A stretch of 64,000 bases of DNA from the NCBI RefSeq assembly GCF_001590835.1, contig NZ_LTAQ01000045.1:229006-293005 (forward strand), written 5' to 3'. Of the stretch, positions 16,279 to 24,894 are shown piece by piece. The DNA comes from Bacillus gaemokensis (GTDB lineage Bacteria > Bacillota > Bacilli > Bacillales > Bacillaceae_G). Position 1 is the stretch's first letter. Each line of letters begins with the position of its first letter. The notes under the pieces are model-generated. The model had not been told where the DNA came from and ran no database searches. It worked only from the letters and a program-made list of their open reading frames with translations. A program made the position numbers and the translations under genes.

Positions 16279-16934
16279 AACCTCCTAATATCCTGATTCT
16301 ATTAAAAGGCCCACAGCACCGATTCTTTCCTTTTTGGGCCATTAATAAAAAACCATGCTCTAAAAGTTAACTGAAGTCTATTTCTGTCAATAAAAAAAGC
16401 CACCTCCTTATTAAAGAATATGTAGAAAAACATAACCATTACACCATTTAATAATAGTACAGAATAATTACTTTGATATGCGTCCGTAGACCTGTTTATA
16501 CACACAACCAGAGGTCTGTTTATAAAGTGAAACTTTAATCAGTGGGGGGCTTCCTCCCCCACTGATTATTAGCCCTGACCAATCGGGCTGTTACGGGCAG
16601 CCCTCCCCCCACCTACCTTCTTTGCCTTTGCTGAACTTTGAGTAGAAACATGCTGGCAATACCCTGAATTGATAAAGTGCTATGTACTGAGAAGTCACCT
16701 TATCTGTACGATTGTCATCCTCATCTAAAAACGCCAAAATAAAAAAATAAACCGAATTATTTCACCTCAATAAAGATGGATTTCCGGTTATTCTTAGTTA
16801 GCAAACGGACCATATTCTTGAATAATAGCAGGGGATTTCTTGATGATATAGAAACTAAATTCATATGCTATGTTCTTCAACTATGCGGATCGTATAATCA
16901 TAGTTAATCGAATTATATAAGGGTGGGAGTTAAA
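16279..16934. other. About 650 bases without a supported gene
   Basis: It contains the hairpin repeat at 16521-16651 and little else. A 67-codon minus frame (16302-16505) has no RBS and was not called. Confidence 0.5.
16521..16651. repeat. Dispersed repeat with long GC hairpin, copy 1
   Basis: AAAGTGAAACTTTAATCAG leads into TAATCAGTGGGGG (16536-16548) paired with CCCCCACTGATTA (16556-16568), then TTAGCCCTGACC and an ACCTACCTTCTTTG block. Parts recur at 57457-57526 and a shorter hairpin version at 17970-18012. Confidence 0.6.
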
Positions 16935-17966
16935 GTGTTAATAAAACCAAAGAGATTACAACCGGGAGATCGTATTGCAACAGTAAGTCCTTCATGGGGA
17001 GGCGCAGGCGATCCGGAACTAAGGTGGCGTTATGAACAAGGGGTAAAAAGATTAGAAGAAGTTTTTGGTCTTGTGGTTGTACCTATGCCCAATAGTTTGA
17101 AAGGTTCAGAGTATATTTACGAGAATCCACAAGCCCGTGCGATAGATTTAATGACAGCATTTCAAGATAAAAACATTAAAGGGATTTTTGCAAATATTGG
17201 CGGAGAAGATAGCATTCGCTTACTTCCTTATATTGATTTTGACGTTATACGTGAAAATCCAAAAATTTTTATGGGCTATTCAGATGTGACCATTCCACAT
17301 TTATTTTGTCATAAAGCGGGCATTTCTTCTTTTTATGGTCCAGCCATTTTAACCGATTTTGCTGAAAACGTTGAGATGGATCCATATACAATTGAAATGG
17401 TAAATCGAACACTCTTTTCAAATGAAATGATTGGTGAAATTCAACCGGCTACAGAATGGACGAGTGAGCATTTAGAATGGATCGAATCGAACAAAAGTAA
17501 ACGGCGTACAATGCAGCAGAACACTGGATATGAACTACTTCAAGGCTCAGGTATCGTACAAGGTCGTTTGATTGGAGGTTGTATAGAAGTACTGGAGTTC
17601 GCAAAAGGAACAGAACTTTGGCCTGAGAAAAAATATTGGGAAAACAGCATTCTGTTCTTTGAAACATCTGAAGAAAAGCCAGATCCAACTTATATAAGAT
17701 ATTGGTTACGAAATTATGCAGCGCAAGGGATTTTACAAAACACAAATGGAATCATTTTCGGCAAACCAAAAGACGAAAAGTATTATGAAGAATATAAACA
17801 AGAAATTTTAACGGTTATGAAAGAATATGGTTTAGAAGATGTACCGATTCTTTATAATTTAAATTTTGGTCATACCGAACCTAAGTGTATTTTACCTTAC
17901 GGTGTAATGGCAGAAATAAATTGTGAGAAGAAGACATTCTCGATTTTAGAAAGCGACGTACAATAG
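16935..17966 (+). CDS. S66 family peptidase (LD-carboxypeptidase/MccF-like)
   Basis: 343 residues from GTG 16935, preferred because GGGTGGGAG lies four bases upstream; a GTG at 16923 is inside that RBS. The nucleophile is Ser116 in FMGYSDVT, with the IGGEDSIRLLPYID segment before it, the catalytic Glu in LIGGCIEVLEF and the His in NFGHTEPK, in the family order. S66 enzymes cleave the L,D bond of the cell-wall tetrapeptide or, in MccF, the aspartyl-AMP bond of microcin C. The acidic insert and WPEKKYWENSILFFETSEE resemble MccF-type Bacillus members. Cytosolic, no signal. Confidence 0.88.
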   Translation: MLIKPKRLQPGDRIATVSPSWGGAGDPELRWRYEQGVKRLEEVFGLVVVPMPNSLKGSEYIYENPQARAIDLMTAFQDKNIKGIFANIGGEDSIRLLPYIDFDVIRENPKIFMGYSDVTIPHLFCHKAGISSFYGPAILTDFAENVEMDPYTIEMVNRTLFSNEMIGEIQPATEWTSEHLEWIESNKSKRRTMQQNTGYELLQGSGIVQGRLIGGCIEVLEFAKGTELWPEKKYWENSILFFETSEEKPDPTYIRYWLRNYAAQGILQNTNGIIFGKPKDEKYYEEYKQEILTVMKEYGLEDVPILYNLNFGHTEPKCILPYGVMAEINCEKKTFSILESDVQ

Positions 17967-17976
17967 AATGAAACTT

Positions 17977-18012
17977 CCATCAGTGAGGGTGTTCTTCATT
18001 CCTCACTGATGG
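17977..18012 (+). terminator. Terminator after the S66 peptidase
   Basis: CCATCAGTGAGG (17977-17988) and CCTCACTGATGG (18001-18012) pair perfectly. It is related to the hairpin of the dispersed repeat at 16521-16651. It lies between convergent genes. Confidence 0.7.
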
Positions 18013-18070
18013 CCCACAGTTCATGTAGGATACAATATATCTATTAGATTTCTCAGCCATTTTACGTAAA

Positions 18071-19378
18071 TCACGAAGTCTGCTTCTTCTCCCCCACAAA
18101 CCTCCCGTACTCCTTCAAAAACCGTAACTTCATCATCCCAACAGGCCCATTCCGATGCTTCGCCACATGAATCTCTGTAACATCTTTGTTCTCCGTATCT
18201 TTATCATAATAATCCTCCCGATACATCAGCATAATTACATCAGCATCTTGCTCAATTTGCCCTGTTTCCCGCAGGTCAGACAAAAGCGGACGCTTATCAT
18301 GTCGCGACTCCACGGCACGGGATAGTTGCGACAGCGCTACTACGCACACATTTAAATCACGCGCCATTAGCTTTAGCTTACGGGAGATTTCACTCATTTC
18401 CTGAAACCTGTTTCCCCTATATTTCGAATCGCCTGTAATCAGTTGCAAATAATCAATAATGACGAGCAGTTTTTTATCCGCATGCTTTCGTTTCAGCTTT
18501 CGTACTTGCACCCAAATTTCTTGCGTTGTGACGCCTGCCTTATCATAAATCTCCAGGGGTAGATCTCCAATTTCTGCAAATGCCTGGCTTGTTTTTCCCC
18601 AGTCTTCTATCGTAAAACGATGCTTTGGATTTTTCAGCCTTTTCCCCGATACTTCACCGACGCAGGAAACCATTCGTTTCAGCAGTTGCTTGTCGCTCAT
18701 CTCCAAGGAGAACAGCCCCACTGCCGCACCCGATTTTGCCGCATGAAGCGCACTATTTAAAGCGAACGCCGTTTTTCCTATAGAAGGCCGGGCACCAATC
18801 ACAACGAAGTCACCTTCCTGCAAACCGCACGTCATCTTGTTTAAAGCCGAAAAGCCGGTCTCAATACCTGTGAGCTCTTCTGTATCTTGATGAAGCTCTT
18901 CATACAAGCCAACTAAAGTATCCTTCAAATCAAAATCAAGTGTACAATCCCCCTCTTCCAGTTCGCAAAGCGCTGTAATCGTCTCACCGATTACTTTCTC
19001 ATCCTTTTCCGCAAGAAGCTGTTCACACATGCTGTGCGCCACGCTTCCCGCACGATTCATTTTCCACGCACTCCGAACAAGCCCCTCATAATAGGAGAAA
19101 TTCGCAGTAGTAGGAACACTCTCGATCATATTTACAAAGTATTCAATACCGCCAACTTGTTCCAAAAAAGCAGGTTCCATTCTAGAAACAAGCGTAACAA
19201 GATCAAGCGGCTGTCCGTCTCCCTCTATTTTCCGTATCAACTTAAATATGGCTTGATGCACAGTCGTAGAAAAGTGCTGCTCGGTCAGTCGGCATTCCTT
19301 AATCAGTTCGCCATCAAAAAGCAAAGATCCTAATACCATCTGTTCCGCCTGGGCGTTTTGAATGCTCACGGACGCCAC
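18071..19378 (-). CDS. DnaB-family replicative helicase paralogue
   Basis: 435 residues. The N-terminal DnaB domain (about 8-110, EQMVLGSLLFDGELI) binds primase and loader; the RecA-like motor (about 170-430) has Walker A GARPSIGKTAF, Walker B LLVIIDYLQLI, and the QLSRAVESR and DLRETGQIEQDADVIM motifs. It is shorter and more divergent than a housekeeping DnaB/DnaC would be, and it follows a DnaD gene with a 13-base overlap, the layout of phage or plasmid replication modules. It is probably a relic of such a module. Confidence 0.88.
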   Translation of the reverse strand: MASVSIQNAQAEQMVLGSLLFDGELIKECRLTEQHFSTTVHQAIFKLIRKIEGDGQPLDLVTLVSRMEPAFLEQVGGIEYFVNMIESVPTTANFSYYEGLVRSAWKMNRAGSVAHSMCEQLLAEKDEKVIGETITALCELEEGDCTLDFDLKDTLVGLYEELHQDTEELTGIETGFSALNKMTCGLQEGDFVVIGARPSIGKTAFALNSALHAAKSGAAVGLFSLEMSDKQLLKRMVSCVGEVSGKRLKNPKHRFTIEDWGKTSQAFAEIGDLPLEIYDKAGVTTQEIWVQVRKLKRKHADKKLLVIIDYLQLITGDSKYRGNRFQEMSEISRKLKLMARDLNVCVVALSQLSRAVESRHDKRPLLSDLRETGQIEQDADVIMLMYREDYYDKDTENKDVTEIHVAKHRNGPVGMMKLRFLKEYGRFVGEKKQTS

Positions 19379-20226
19379 CCCTTTTCCTGTAAGAACTTCT
19401 GCAACTCTTCTTCAGACGGTACGTTTTTCTCCCACTCTTCACACTCCTCCAAAAATTTCTCAGTCTCGCGAGCGACAAACGCTTCCTTCTTCCGAAACTT
19501 CACTGCCGCTTCCTCTACTTCAATGAGTGTTGTATATCCCTTTCCGTGCCAATCTCGTAAAATGCCCTTCACGTAAGCAATTGTCCGCTTGTTATTTTCA
19601 TGCGCAATCTGGAGTGCTTTCAGTACAAGCTCCTCCGACAAATCTGCGATCCATTCACTTAATTCATTCGCAGTATAAGGCGACAAACTACCGAAGTTTT
19701 GTTCATAAAACATGAATACACTGCTTCCCGGCTCCACTTCTTCAACTTCCCCATCCGTTTCACCGCTTTCAAAAATCTCTTGAGGAATAATCTCAGACAC
19801 TTCAACAGGCATACCGAAATGCTCTAGTAATAGCGGAATATTCAGCTCTTCCTCCAAGCATTTTTGAAGAAACATATATACAAACTCTTTGCTTTTCACA
19901 GCCTTTAACTCACGTAACACGCATTTCTCCACGTTCGTGTTCGTAACTGGGTTATAACGCAACCAATTTTGGATATATAACTCCTTCGTCTCCGCATCAT
20001 ATAATATCTTTCCATACTCGATGAACCGCTGCAGTAGCTTCTCAACAGTCTCTCTGTTGTAACCTGTTTCCATCTCCGCCAAACGTTTTGGCAGTGGATA
20101 AATACCACATTGAGTCGTTTTCGAACACGTCAGCAAGTATATATAAAAATATCGCTCCTCCGGCGTTAAATCCAACACAAAATCATCCTGCCAAAAATTC
20201 ACCTGTACATTACGGTACACTGCCAT
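19366..20226 (-). CDS. DnaD-domain replication protein
   Basis: 286 residues from ATG 20226 with GGAGGG upstream; an ATG at 20277 lacks an RBS. The N-terminal winged helix (about 1-115; WQDDFVLDLTPEERYFYIYLL) and the C-terminal DnaB_2/DnaD domain (about 190-260; FYEQNFGSLSPYTANELSEW and YVKGILRDW) match phage-type DnaD proteins, which remodel the origin and help load helicase. The helicase gene overlaps its end. No other phage genes are present nearby. Confidence 0.86.
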   Translation of the reverse strand: MAVYRNVQVNFWQDDFVLDLTPEERYFYIYLLTCSKTTQCGIYPLPKRLAEMETGYNRETVEKLLQRFIEYGKILYDAETKELYIQNWLRYNPVTNTNVEKCVLRELKAVKSKEFVYMFLQKCLEEELNIPLLLEHFGMPVEVSEIIPQEIFESGETDGEVEEVEPGSSVFMFYEQNFGSLSPYTANELSEWIADLSEELVLKALQIAHENNKRTIAYVKGILRDWHGKGYTTLIEVEEAAVKFRKKEAFVARETEKFLEECEEWEKNVPSEEELQKFLQEKGWRP

Positions 20227-20329
20227 GTTTATTCCCTCCACTCTTAATGGTAAATAGGAAATTGTCGCTTCCTTCATATATATAAAGAGGAGAGAGGAAA
20301 ATTGGTAATTTAATTTTATATTTTAAAAA

Positions 20330-20380
20330 AACTACTACGACATTCATTCTTTTGGAGTAATGCTTGTAGTAGTTTTTTTG
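20330..20380. terminator. Bidirectional terminator-like hairpin
   Basis: AACTACTAC (20330-20338) and GTAGTAGTT (20366-20374), flanked by A-run and T-run, with a 27-base loop. It lies upstream of dnaD and downstream of the gntP-type gene. Confidence 0.6.
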
Positions 20381-20512
20381 TTTTTTATTTTGTTTCTTTT
20401 TAGTAATTTATTTATTGGTAGGGAGTTGGGAAGGGATTGTAAGGGGCTTAGGAGGGGTTCTTTTCATAGGTACATGGTCGCATATTTCTAAAAGATGGCA
20501 TTGAAAACATAC

Positions 20513-20548
20513 AAACAAGCCATCGTTTCATAAAATGATGGCTTGTTT
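20513..20548 (-). terminator. Terminator of the sigma-54 operon
   Basis: AAACAAGCCATC (20513-20524) pairs exactly with GATGGCTTGTTT (20537-20548) just past the stop of the permease gene. Confidence 0.8.
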
Positions 20549-20564
20549 GCAATTATATATACGC

Positions 20565-22001
20565 TTATACAATAGAAAACATCAAATACACGCCAACAAC
20601 GAAGAAAACAGCAGCCGTCTTAATTAAAGTAATACCAAAAATCTCTTTATAAGCTTCCCGGTGCGTTAATCCTGTAACTGCAAGTAAAGTGATAACTGCT
20701 CCGTTATGAGGAAGAGTATCCATGCCTCCCGCTGCCATTGCAATTACACGATGCAGCACATCTAATGGAATACCAAAGTTCGCTGCTGCTTCAATATATT
20801 GTTCTGCCATTAAACCTAATGTAATACTCATTCCGCCTGATCCTGATCCCGTTAGCCCACATAATATATTCGTCATGACTGCTCCGCTGATTAAAGGATT
20901 TGAAAATGTCCCAGTCAAATAATTTTGAATCATAACAAAGCCAGGTAGAGCCGCTATAACAGCACCAAATCCATACTCCGCCGCAGTGTTCATCGCAGCT
21001 AAGATTGAACCACTTACGCCCACGCTTGTAATAGATTGAAAATGTTCTTTTACCGCTTGGAAGTTTAATAATATACCGCTCAATATACCGATAAGAAGTG
21101 CCAGTTCTACTGACCAAATACCCACGACTTGTCCCATATCAATTGCTCCGTACTCCTTCAAACCGATGGATGCAAAATCAAATCCCTTTGTATACCAAAC
21201 GGGAATAAATTCTGTAAAGACTTTATTCATTACTCCAACTAGTACAAGTGGAAGAAAAGCCATCCAGTAACTAGCTGGAATGACATCGCTTGAAACCATC
21301 GGCGTCGGTGCCGCTTGCGCGCTAGTTGTAGCGGCCATTTCAGAAGTGGCACCGCCTTTTCCAAAATACCCCTCCCCTTTAGCCGCTGCCTTCTTTCTAC
21401 ACCTTTCCAAATACAGCATGCCGCATGTAAAAATAAACAATGCTCCGATGATTCCTAATGTGGGAGCTGCATAAATATCTGTTTTAAAGAAAGTAGTTGG
21501 AATAACATTTTGGATTTGAGGCGATCCGGGAAGAGAATCCATAGAAAACGTGAATGCACTGAATGCAATTGTCGCGGGAATGAGACGTTTCGGAATATCC
21601 GCTTCGCGAAATAATTGCGCCGCAAATGGATAAATCGCAAATACTGCGACAAATAAACTTACACCGCTGTATGTAAGAATCGCTCCCATCAACACGATGG
21701 AAAGAATCGCTCTTTTCACGCCTATAAAACGGACGATGATTTTTGCGATTTTCTCTGCTACACCAGTGATTTCAACCACTTTACCGAATATCGCTCCAAG
21801 CAAGAATACAGGAAAATATAATTTTATGAATCCGACCATCTTCGCCATGAAAACATTGGAAAAGAACGGCAAAACGTGTTCCGGCTCAGTCAAAAACACA
21901 GCCAGTAAAGCACATAACGGAGCGAATAAAATGACCGAGAACCCCCGGTAAGCCACAAATATAAGCAAGCCGAGCGATAACAACACAATCAATAAATCCA
22001 T
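20565..22001 (-). CDS. GntP family permease
   Basis: 478 residues with 12 or more hydrophobic helices. GAGGGGG precedes the ATG at 22001; an upstream TTG at 22019 overlaps that RBS. SGVSLFVAVFAIYPFA, FSMDSLPGSPQIQN and the glycine-rich LTGSGSGGMSITLGL are typical of GntP transporters, proton symporters for gluconate and other hydroxy acids, including hydroxybutyrate-type members. As the last gene of a unit with a crotonase and an acyl-CoA ligase, it probably imports the carboxylate that the ligase activates. The exact substrate is not readable. Confidence 0.88.
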   Translation of the reverse strand: MDLLIVLLSLGLLIFVAYRGFSVILFAPLCALLAVFLTEPEHVLPFFSNVFMAKMVGFIKLYFPVFLLGAIFGKVVEITGVAEKIAKIIVRFIGVKRAILSIVLMGAILTYSGVSLFVAVFAIYPFAAQLFREADIPKRLIPATIAFSAFTFSMDSLPGSPQIQNVIPTTFFKTDIYAAPTLGIIGALFIFTCGMLYLERCRKKAAAKGEGYFGKGGATSEMAATTSAQAAPTPMVSSDVIPASYWMAFLPLVLVGVMNKVFTEFIPVWYTKGFDFASIGLKEYGAIDMGQVVGIWSVELALLIGILSGILLNFQAVKEHFQSITSVGVSGSILAAMNTAAEYGFGAVIAALPGFVMIQNYLTGTFSNPLISGAVMTNILCGLTGSGSGGMSITLGLMAEQYIEAAANFGIPLDVLHRVIAMAAGGMDTLPHNGAVITLLAVTGLTHREAYKEIFGITLIKTAAVFFVVGVYLMFSIV

Positions 22002-22073
22002 AACCGCAATCCCCCTCAATAAAATGGATTCTCTTAAATTCGCTTTATATTCTTCTATGCTTGCATATATTGT

Positions 22074-22102
22074 TAGGATGCCTGCCAGAGGCAGACATCC
22101 TA
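22074..22102 (-). other. Intercistronic hairpin between crotonase and permease genes
   Basis: TAGGATGCCTGCC (22074-22086) and GGCAGACATCCTA (22090-22102) pair with one mismatch around AGA. No T-run follows on the minus strand, so it may stabilise or process the mRNA, or attenuate the permease gene. Confidence 0.55.
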
Positions 22103-22141
22103 TTATGTAGTTCCTTGTTACTGATTTATAGTCACGCCTTT

Positions 22142-22933
22142 TTATTTATGATGAAAAAGCGGGCTTCTCTTTTCTATAAAAGCCTCCACCCCCTCTTTTA
22201 CATCACTCGTTTGAAATACACGGCCAAAATTTTGAGCTTCTACTTTCAGCCCTTCCTCAAGAGAAAGAGATAACCCCTTATTAATAGATTGCTTCATCAA
22301 AGATAAAGCAGGAAGGGAAAATCGAGCCATCTTCCCAGCCAGTTCCTTTGCCTTATTCAGTGCTTCACCACGCGGAACAACATGATTCACCAAACCAACT
22401 CGCCAAGCTTCTTCGGCAGTGAGCGGTTCACCAGTGAACATCATTTCTTTTGCTCTTGCAGTTCCTATTAAGCGAGGCAAACGCTGCGTTCCTCCCGCGC
22501 CTGGGAACAAGCCTAGCTTTACTTCTGGAAGCCCGATTTTGGTATGTTCTTCTATAATCCGTAAATCACATGATAAGGCTAACTCACACCCGCCCCCAAG
22601 CGCTAATCCGTTAATCGCAGCGATTACAGGCTTTGGCAGTCTTTCTATTTTATTTAATGGCTTCTGAAGCCACAATGATTTTTCCTCTGCATATTCACTT
22701 CCTTTTCCAATCCATTCCGGAAATGACTTGATGTCCCCTCCTGCAACGAAAGCTTTTTCTCCAGCGCCTGTTAGGAGGACAACAATTACTTCATCATCTC
22801 GTTCAATTTCATCGACCACCGCCGTCAGCTCTTCAATCACAGCATAACTCAGTACATTCACAGGAGGATTATCAATGATAATAGTCGCGATTCCTTTTTC
22901 TTTAGACCATGAAACAACTCGCTTATTTTCCAA
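22142..22933 (-). CDS. Enoyl-CoA hydratase (crotonase family)
   Basis: 263 residues from TTG 22933 (AGAAGGG upstream). An in-frame ATG at 23011 would add 26 residues atypical of the family. The oxyanion-hole segments KAFVAGGDIKSF and NGLALGGGCELALSCDLRI are present, and both catalytic glutamates are kept (GGGCELA and GLPEVKLGLFPG), so hydratase activity on an enoyl-CoA is expected. It lies about 100 bases downstream of the acyl-CoA ligase in the sigma-54 unit, consistent with a ligation then hydration route. Confidence 0.87.
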   Translation of the reverse strand: MENKRVVSWSKEKGIATIIIDNPPVNVLSYAVIEELTAVVDEIERDDEVIVVLLTGAGEKAFVAGGDIKSFPEWIGKGSEYAEEKSLWLQKPLNKIERLPKPVIAAINGLALGGGCELALSCDLRIIEEHTKIGLPEVKLGLFPGAGGTQRLPRLIGTARAKEMMFTGEPLTAEEAWRVGLVNHVVPRGEALNKAKELAGKMARFSLPALSLMKQSINKGLSLSLEEGLKVEAQNFGRVFQTSDVKEGVEAFIEKRSPLFHHK

Positions 22934-23029
22934 TGCAATCCCTTCTTTCCAACATGTAATGAGACAAACATTTCCTAGTACAGCAAAAAACATCTTACTA
23001 CCCATTAGCACAGGATCAAATCATCGTCT

Positions 23030-24634
23030 TCAACTCATTCTTTTAATTACATACCCGGCCTGCTCGCGATCCCAAGCAGTACCGATTCCTTCCTCCTTCA
23101 GCTTGAACTTCTGAATCCGTTCCGTGGCGGTTTTTGGGAAAGATTCGCTGAACTGAATGTATCGCGGTACCATAAAGTAAGCCATACGTTCTTGACACCA
23201 ATCTATAATCTCTTCATGGGACATAATTTCACTTTGCTTCAAAATCACATATAATTTGACATCCTCTTCTCCTACTTCTGACGGGACGCCAATAGCAGCT
23301 GATTCAAGCACCTTCGGATGATTATTCACGACCTTTTCGATTTCCCAAGAAGAGATGTTTTCTCCACGTCTCCTAATACACTGTTTAATTCGATCGCAAA
23401 AGTATAAGTAGCCTTCCTCATCTTGATAACCGCGATCTCCCGTATGGAACCATCCCCCCTCCATCGCTTCTTCTGTTTTATCCGGCATTTTATAGTAGCC
23501 TTCCATGAATGTTTGCGCCTGTAAGGAACGAATGAAAATCTCTCCGATTTCACCAGTCCGTACTTCATTTCCTTCCTCATTCACAATCTTCGTCTCGACG
23601 TAGGAATATGGTTTTCCGATAGAAGGTGGCTTATTAGCGTTTAATGGATTCGTTACACAAAACCCCGTCGTTTCCGTTAATCCGTAACCTTCCACAATCC
23701 GAACGCCAAACCTCTCCTCAAACGGCTTCCAAAATTCCTTAGGCGTAGCGGCACAAACCGTCACCCTTGCAGGATTTTCATAATCGGTTTCCTTCTCCGG
23801 CTGCTTACAGAGAATCGGAATCATAGACCCTAATGAGTTGAAAATGGTTGCGCCATGCCCTCGAATCTCATCCCAAAAATGAGAAGCACTAAACCTCTTT
23901 CCAAGAGCAATCGTCGCATTGGAAGAAATAGCCCCGAGTACTGTATGAGCTTGAGCATTAATATGAAATAACGGCAGCGCTGTAAATAAAATATCTTGCG
24001 AATTCGCGCCGACCATATAAGTAGCGAATGACTGGGCAGAATTTACATAGGCAGAATGACTTAACATGACCCCTTTAGGCAATCCTGTCGTTCCAGAGGT
24101 GTAAAGGATACTGTTAATAGAAGAAGAGGAAACAACTTCAGTTGGAAGGTGATGATCATTTGTATTCAATACATCTTTCAATCCGATTACCGGCCGTTCT
24201 TTACCATCATCCATAATGATTACGCTTTTATTATTGCCGTAGACAACAATCCCAATTTCCCTTTTTATAAATGGTAAACAAGAAGCAATTTGAGAAACAA
24301 ATTCCTTATCAACGATCATTAGCTTACAATCGGAGTGGGATAAAATATACTGCAGACCTTCTCCCTTTAAATGCACATTAAGAGGCACTGCAATTGCTCC
24401 CATAAAAGATAAAGCAAACCATACATCCAGATATTCAGGGGTGTTATGAAGCATAATACAAACCTTGTCACCTTTTTGGATACCGAGTTCACAAAATCCC
24501 GCTGCAGCCTTTGTAATCCGATGATAGAGCTCCTCATACGTAACCCTTTGTTCTTCAAATTGTAAATACACCTTATCAGGCGACTTTTCAATACTTTGCA
24601 TAATAAAATACGGCAAACTATGATTCTCCAGCAC
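23030..24634 (-). CDS. ATP-dependent acyl-CoA ligase (crotonobetaine/carnitine-CoA ligase-like)
   Basis: 534 residues of the ANL superfamily. It shows the AMP-binding P-loop ILYTSGTTGLPKGVMLSH, EGYGLTETTG, the TGDRGYQDEEGYLYF hinge and the A8 motif around IRRRGENISSWEIE; the final lysine region ERIQKFKLKEEG is present. The RRGENIS form is common in CaiC-like ligases, so short branched or betaine-type acids are candidates. It is the first gene after a -24/-12 promoter and has GGAGGGGG upstream. It converts an acid taken up by the permease into a CoA ester for the crotonase. Confidence 0.88.
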   Translation of the reverse strand: MLENHSLPYFIMQSIEKSPDKVYLQFEEQRVTYEELYHRITKAAAGFCELGIQKGDKVCIMLHNTPEYLDVWFALSFMGAIAVPLNVHLKGEGLQYILSHSDCKLMIVDKEFVSQIASCLPFIKREIGIVVYGNNKSVIIMDDGKERPVIGLKDVLNTNDHHLPTEVVSSSSINSILYTSGTTGLPKGVMLSHSAYVNSAQSFATYMVGANSQDILFTALPLFHINAQAHTVLGAISSNATIALGKRFSASHFWDEIRGHGATIFNSLGSMIPILCKQPEKETDYENPARVTVCAATPKEFWKPFEERFGVRIVEGYGLTETTGFCVTNPLNANKPPSIGKPYSYVETKIVNEEGNEVRTGEIGEIFIRSLQAQTFMEGYYKMPDKTEEAMEGGWFHTGDRGYQDEEGYLYFCDRIKQCIRRRGENISSWEIEKVVNNHPKVLESAAIGVPSEVGEEDVKLYVILKQSEIMSHEEIIDWCQERMAYFMVPRYIQFSESFPKTATERIQKFKLKEEGIGTAWDREQAGYVIKRMS

Positions 24635-24676
24635 TAGATTCCATCCCCCTCCTGCTAAAACCCTTTTTATTTATAT

Positions 24677-24693
24677 AGCAAGAAACATGCCAA
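24677..24693 (-). promoter_or_regulatory. Sigma-54 (-24/-12) promoter
   Basis: On the minus strand TTGGCATGTTTCTTGCT matches TGGCAC-N5-TTGCA: invariant GG and GC are correctly spaced. It lies 43 bases upstream of the ligase start and faces it. The neighbouring gene encodes an AAA+ sigma-54 activator. Confidence 0.88.
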
Positions 24694-24766
24694 CGCTTGA
24701 CTCATTCCCTATTCCCTTATTCCTTCAGGGACATGCCCCGAGTCTCCCTTACATGTACACCCTCAC

Positions 24767-24836
24767 ATGTCGCATTTGTGCTACAAATGATAGCGATCAT
24801 GTCGCATATATAAGAAAGTGTCGCAAAAACGCGACA
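24767..24836. promoter_or_regulatory. Upstream activating sites for the sigma-54 activator
   Basis: TGTCGC-AAAAAC-GCGACA (24819-24836) is a perfect inverted repeat about 130 bases upstream of the -24 element. ATGTCGCAT occurs twice more, at 24767-24775 and 24799-24807, 32 bases apart. Repeated half-sites at this distance are typical enhancer positions for bacterial enhancer-binding proteins. Confidence 0.7.
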
Positions 24837-24863
24837 GCATGTATTACTGCAAACCAAACAAAA

Positions 24864-24883
24864 AAAGGGCCTATTTGCCCTTT
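24864..24883 (-). terminator. Terminator of the sigma-54 activator gene
   Basis: AAAGGGC and GCCCTTT (24864-24883) form a stem followed by a seven-base T-run on the minus strand. Confidence 0.75.
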
Positions 24884-24894
24884 ACATGCCTTCA

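Noticed and set aside
16302-16505. 67-codon minus-strand ORF
   Set aside because: No RBS; composition looks random.
18071-20226. A prophage
   Set aside because: Only the dnaD-dnaB pair is present; no integrase, repressor, terminase or structural genes within reach.
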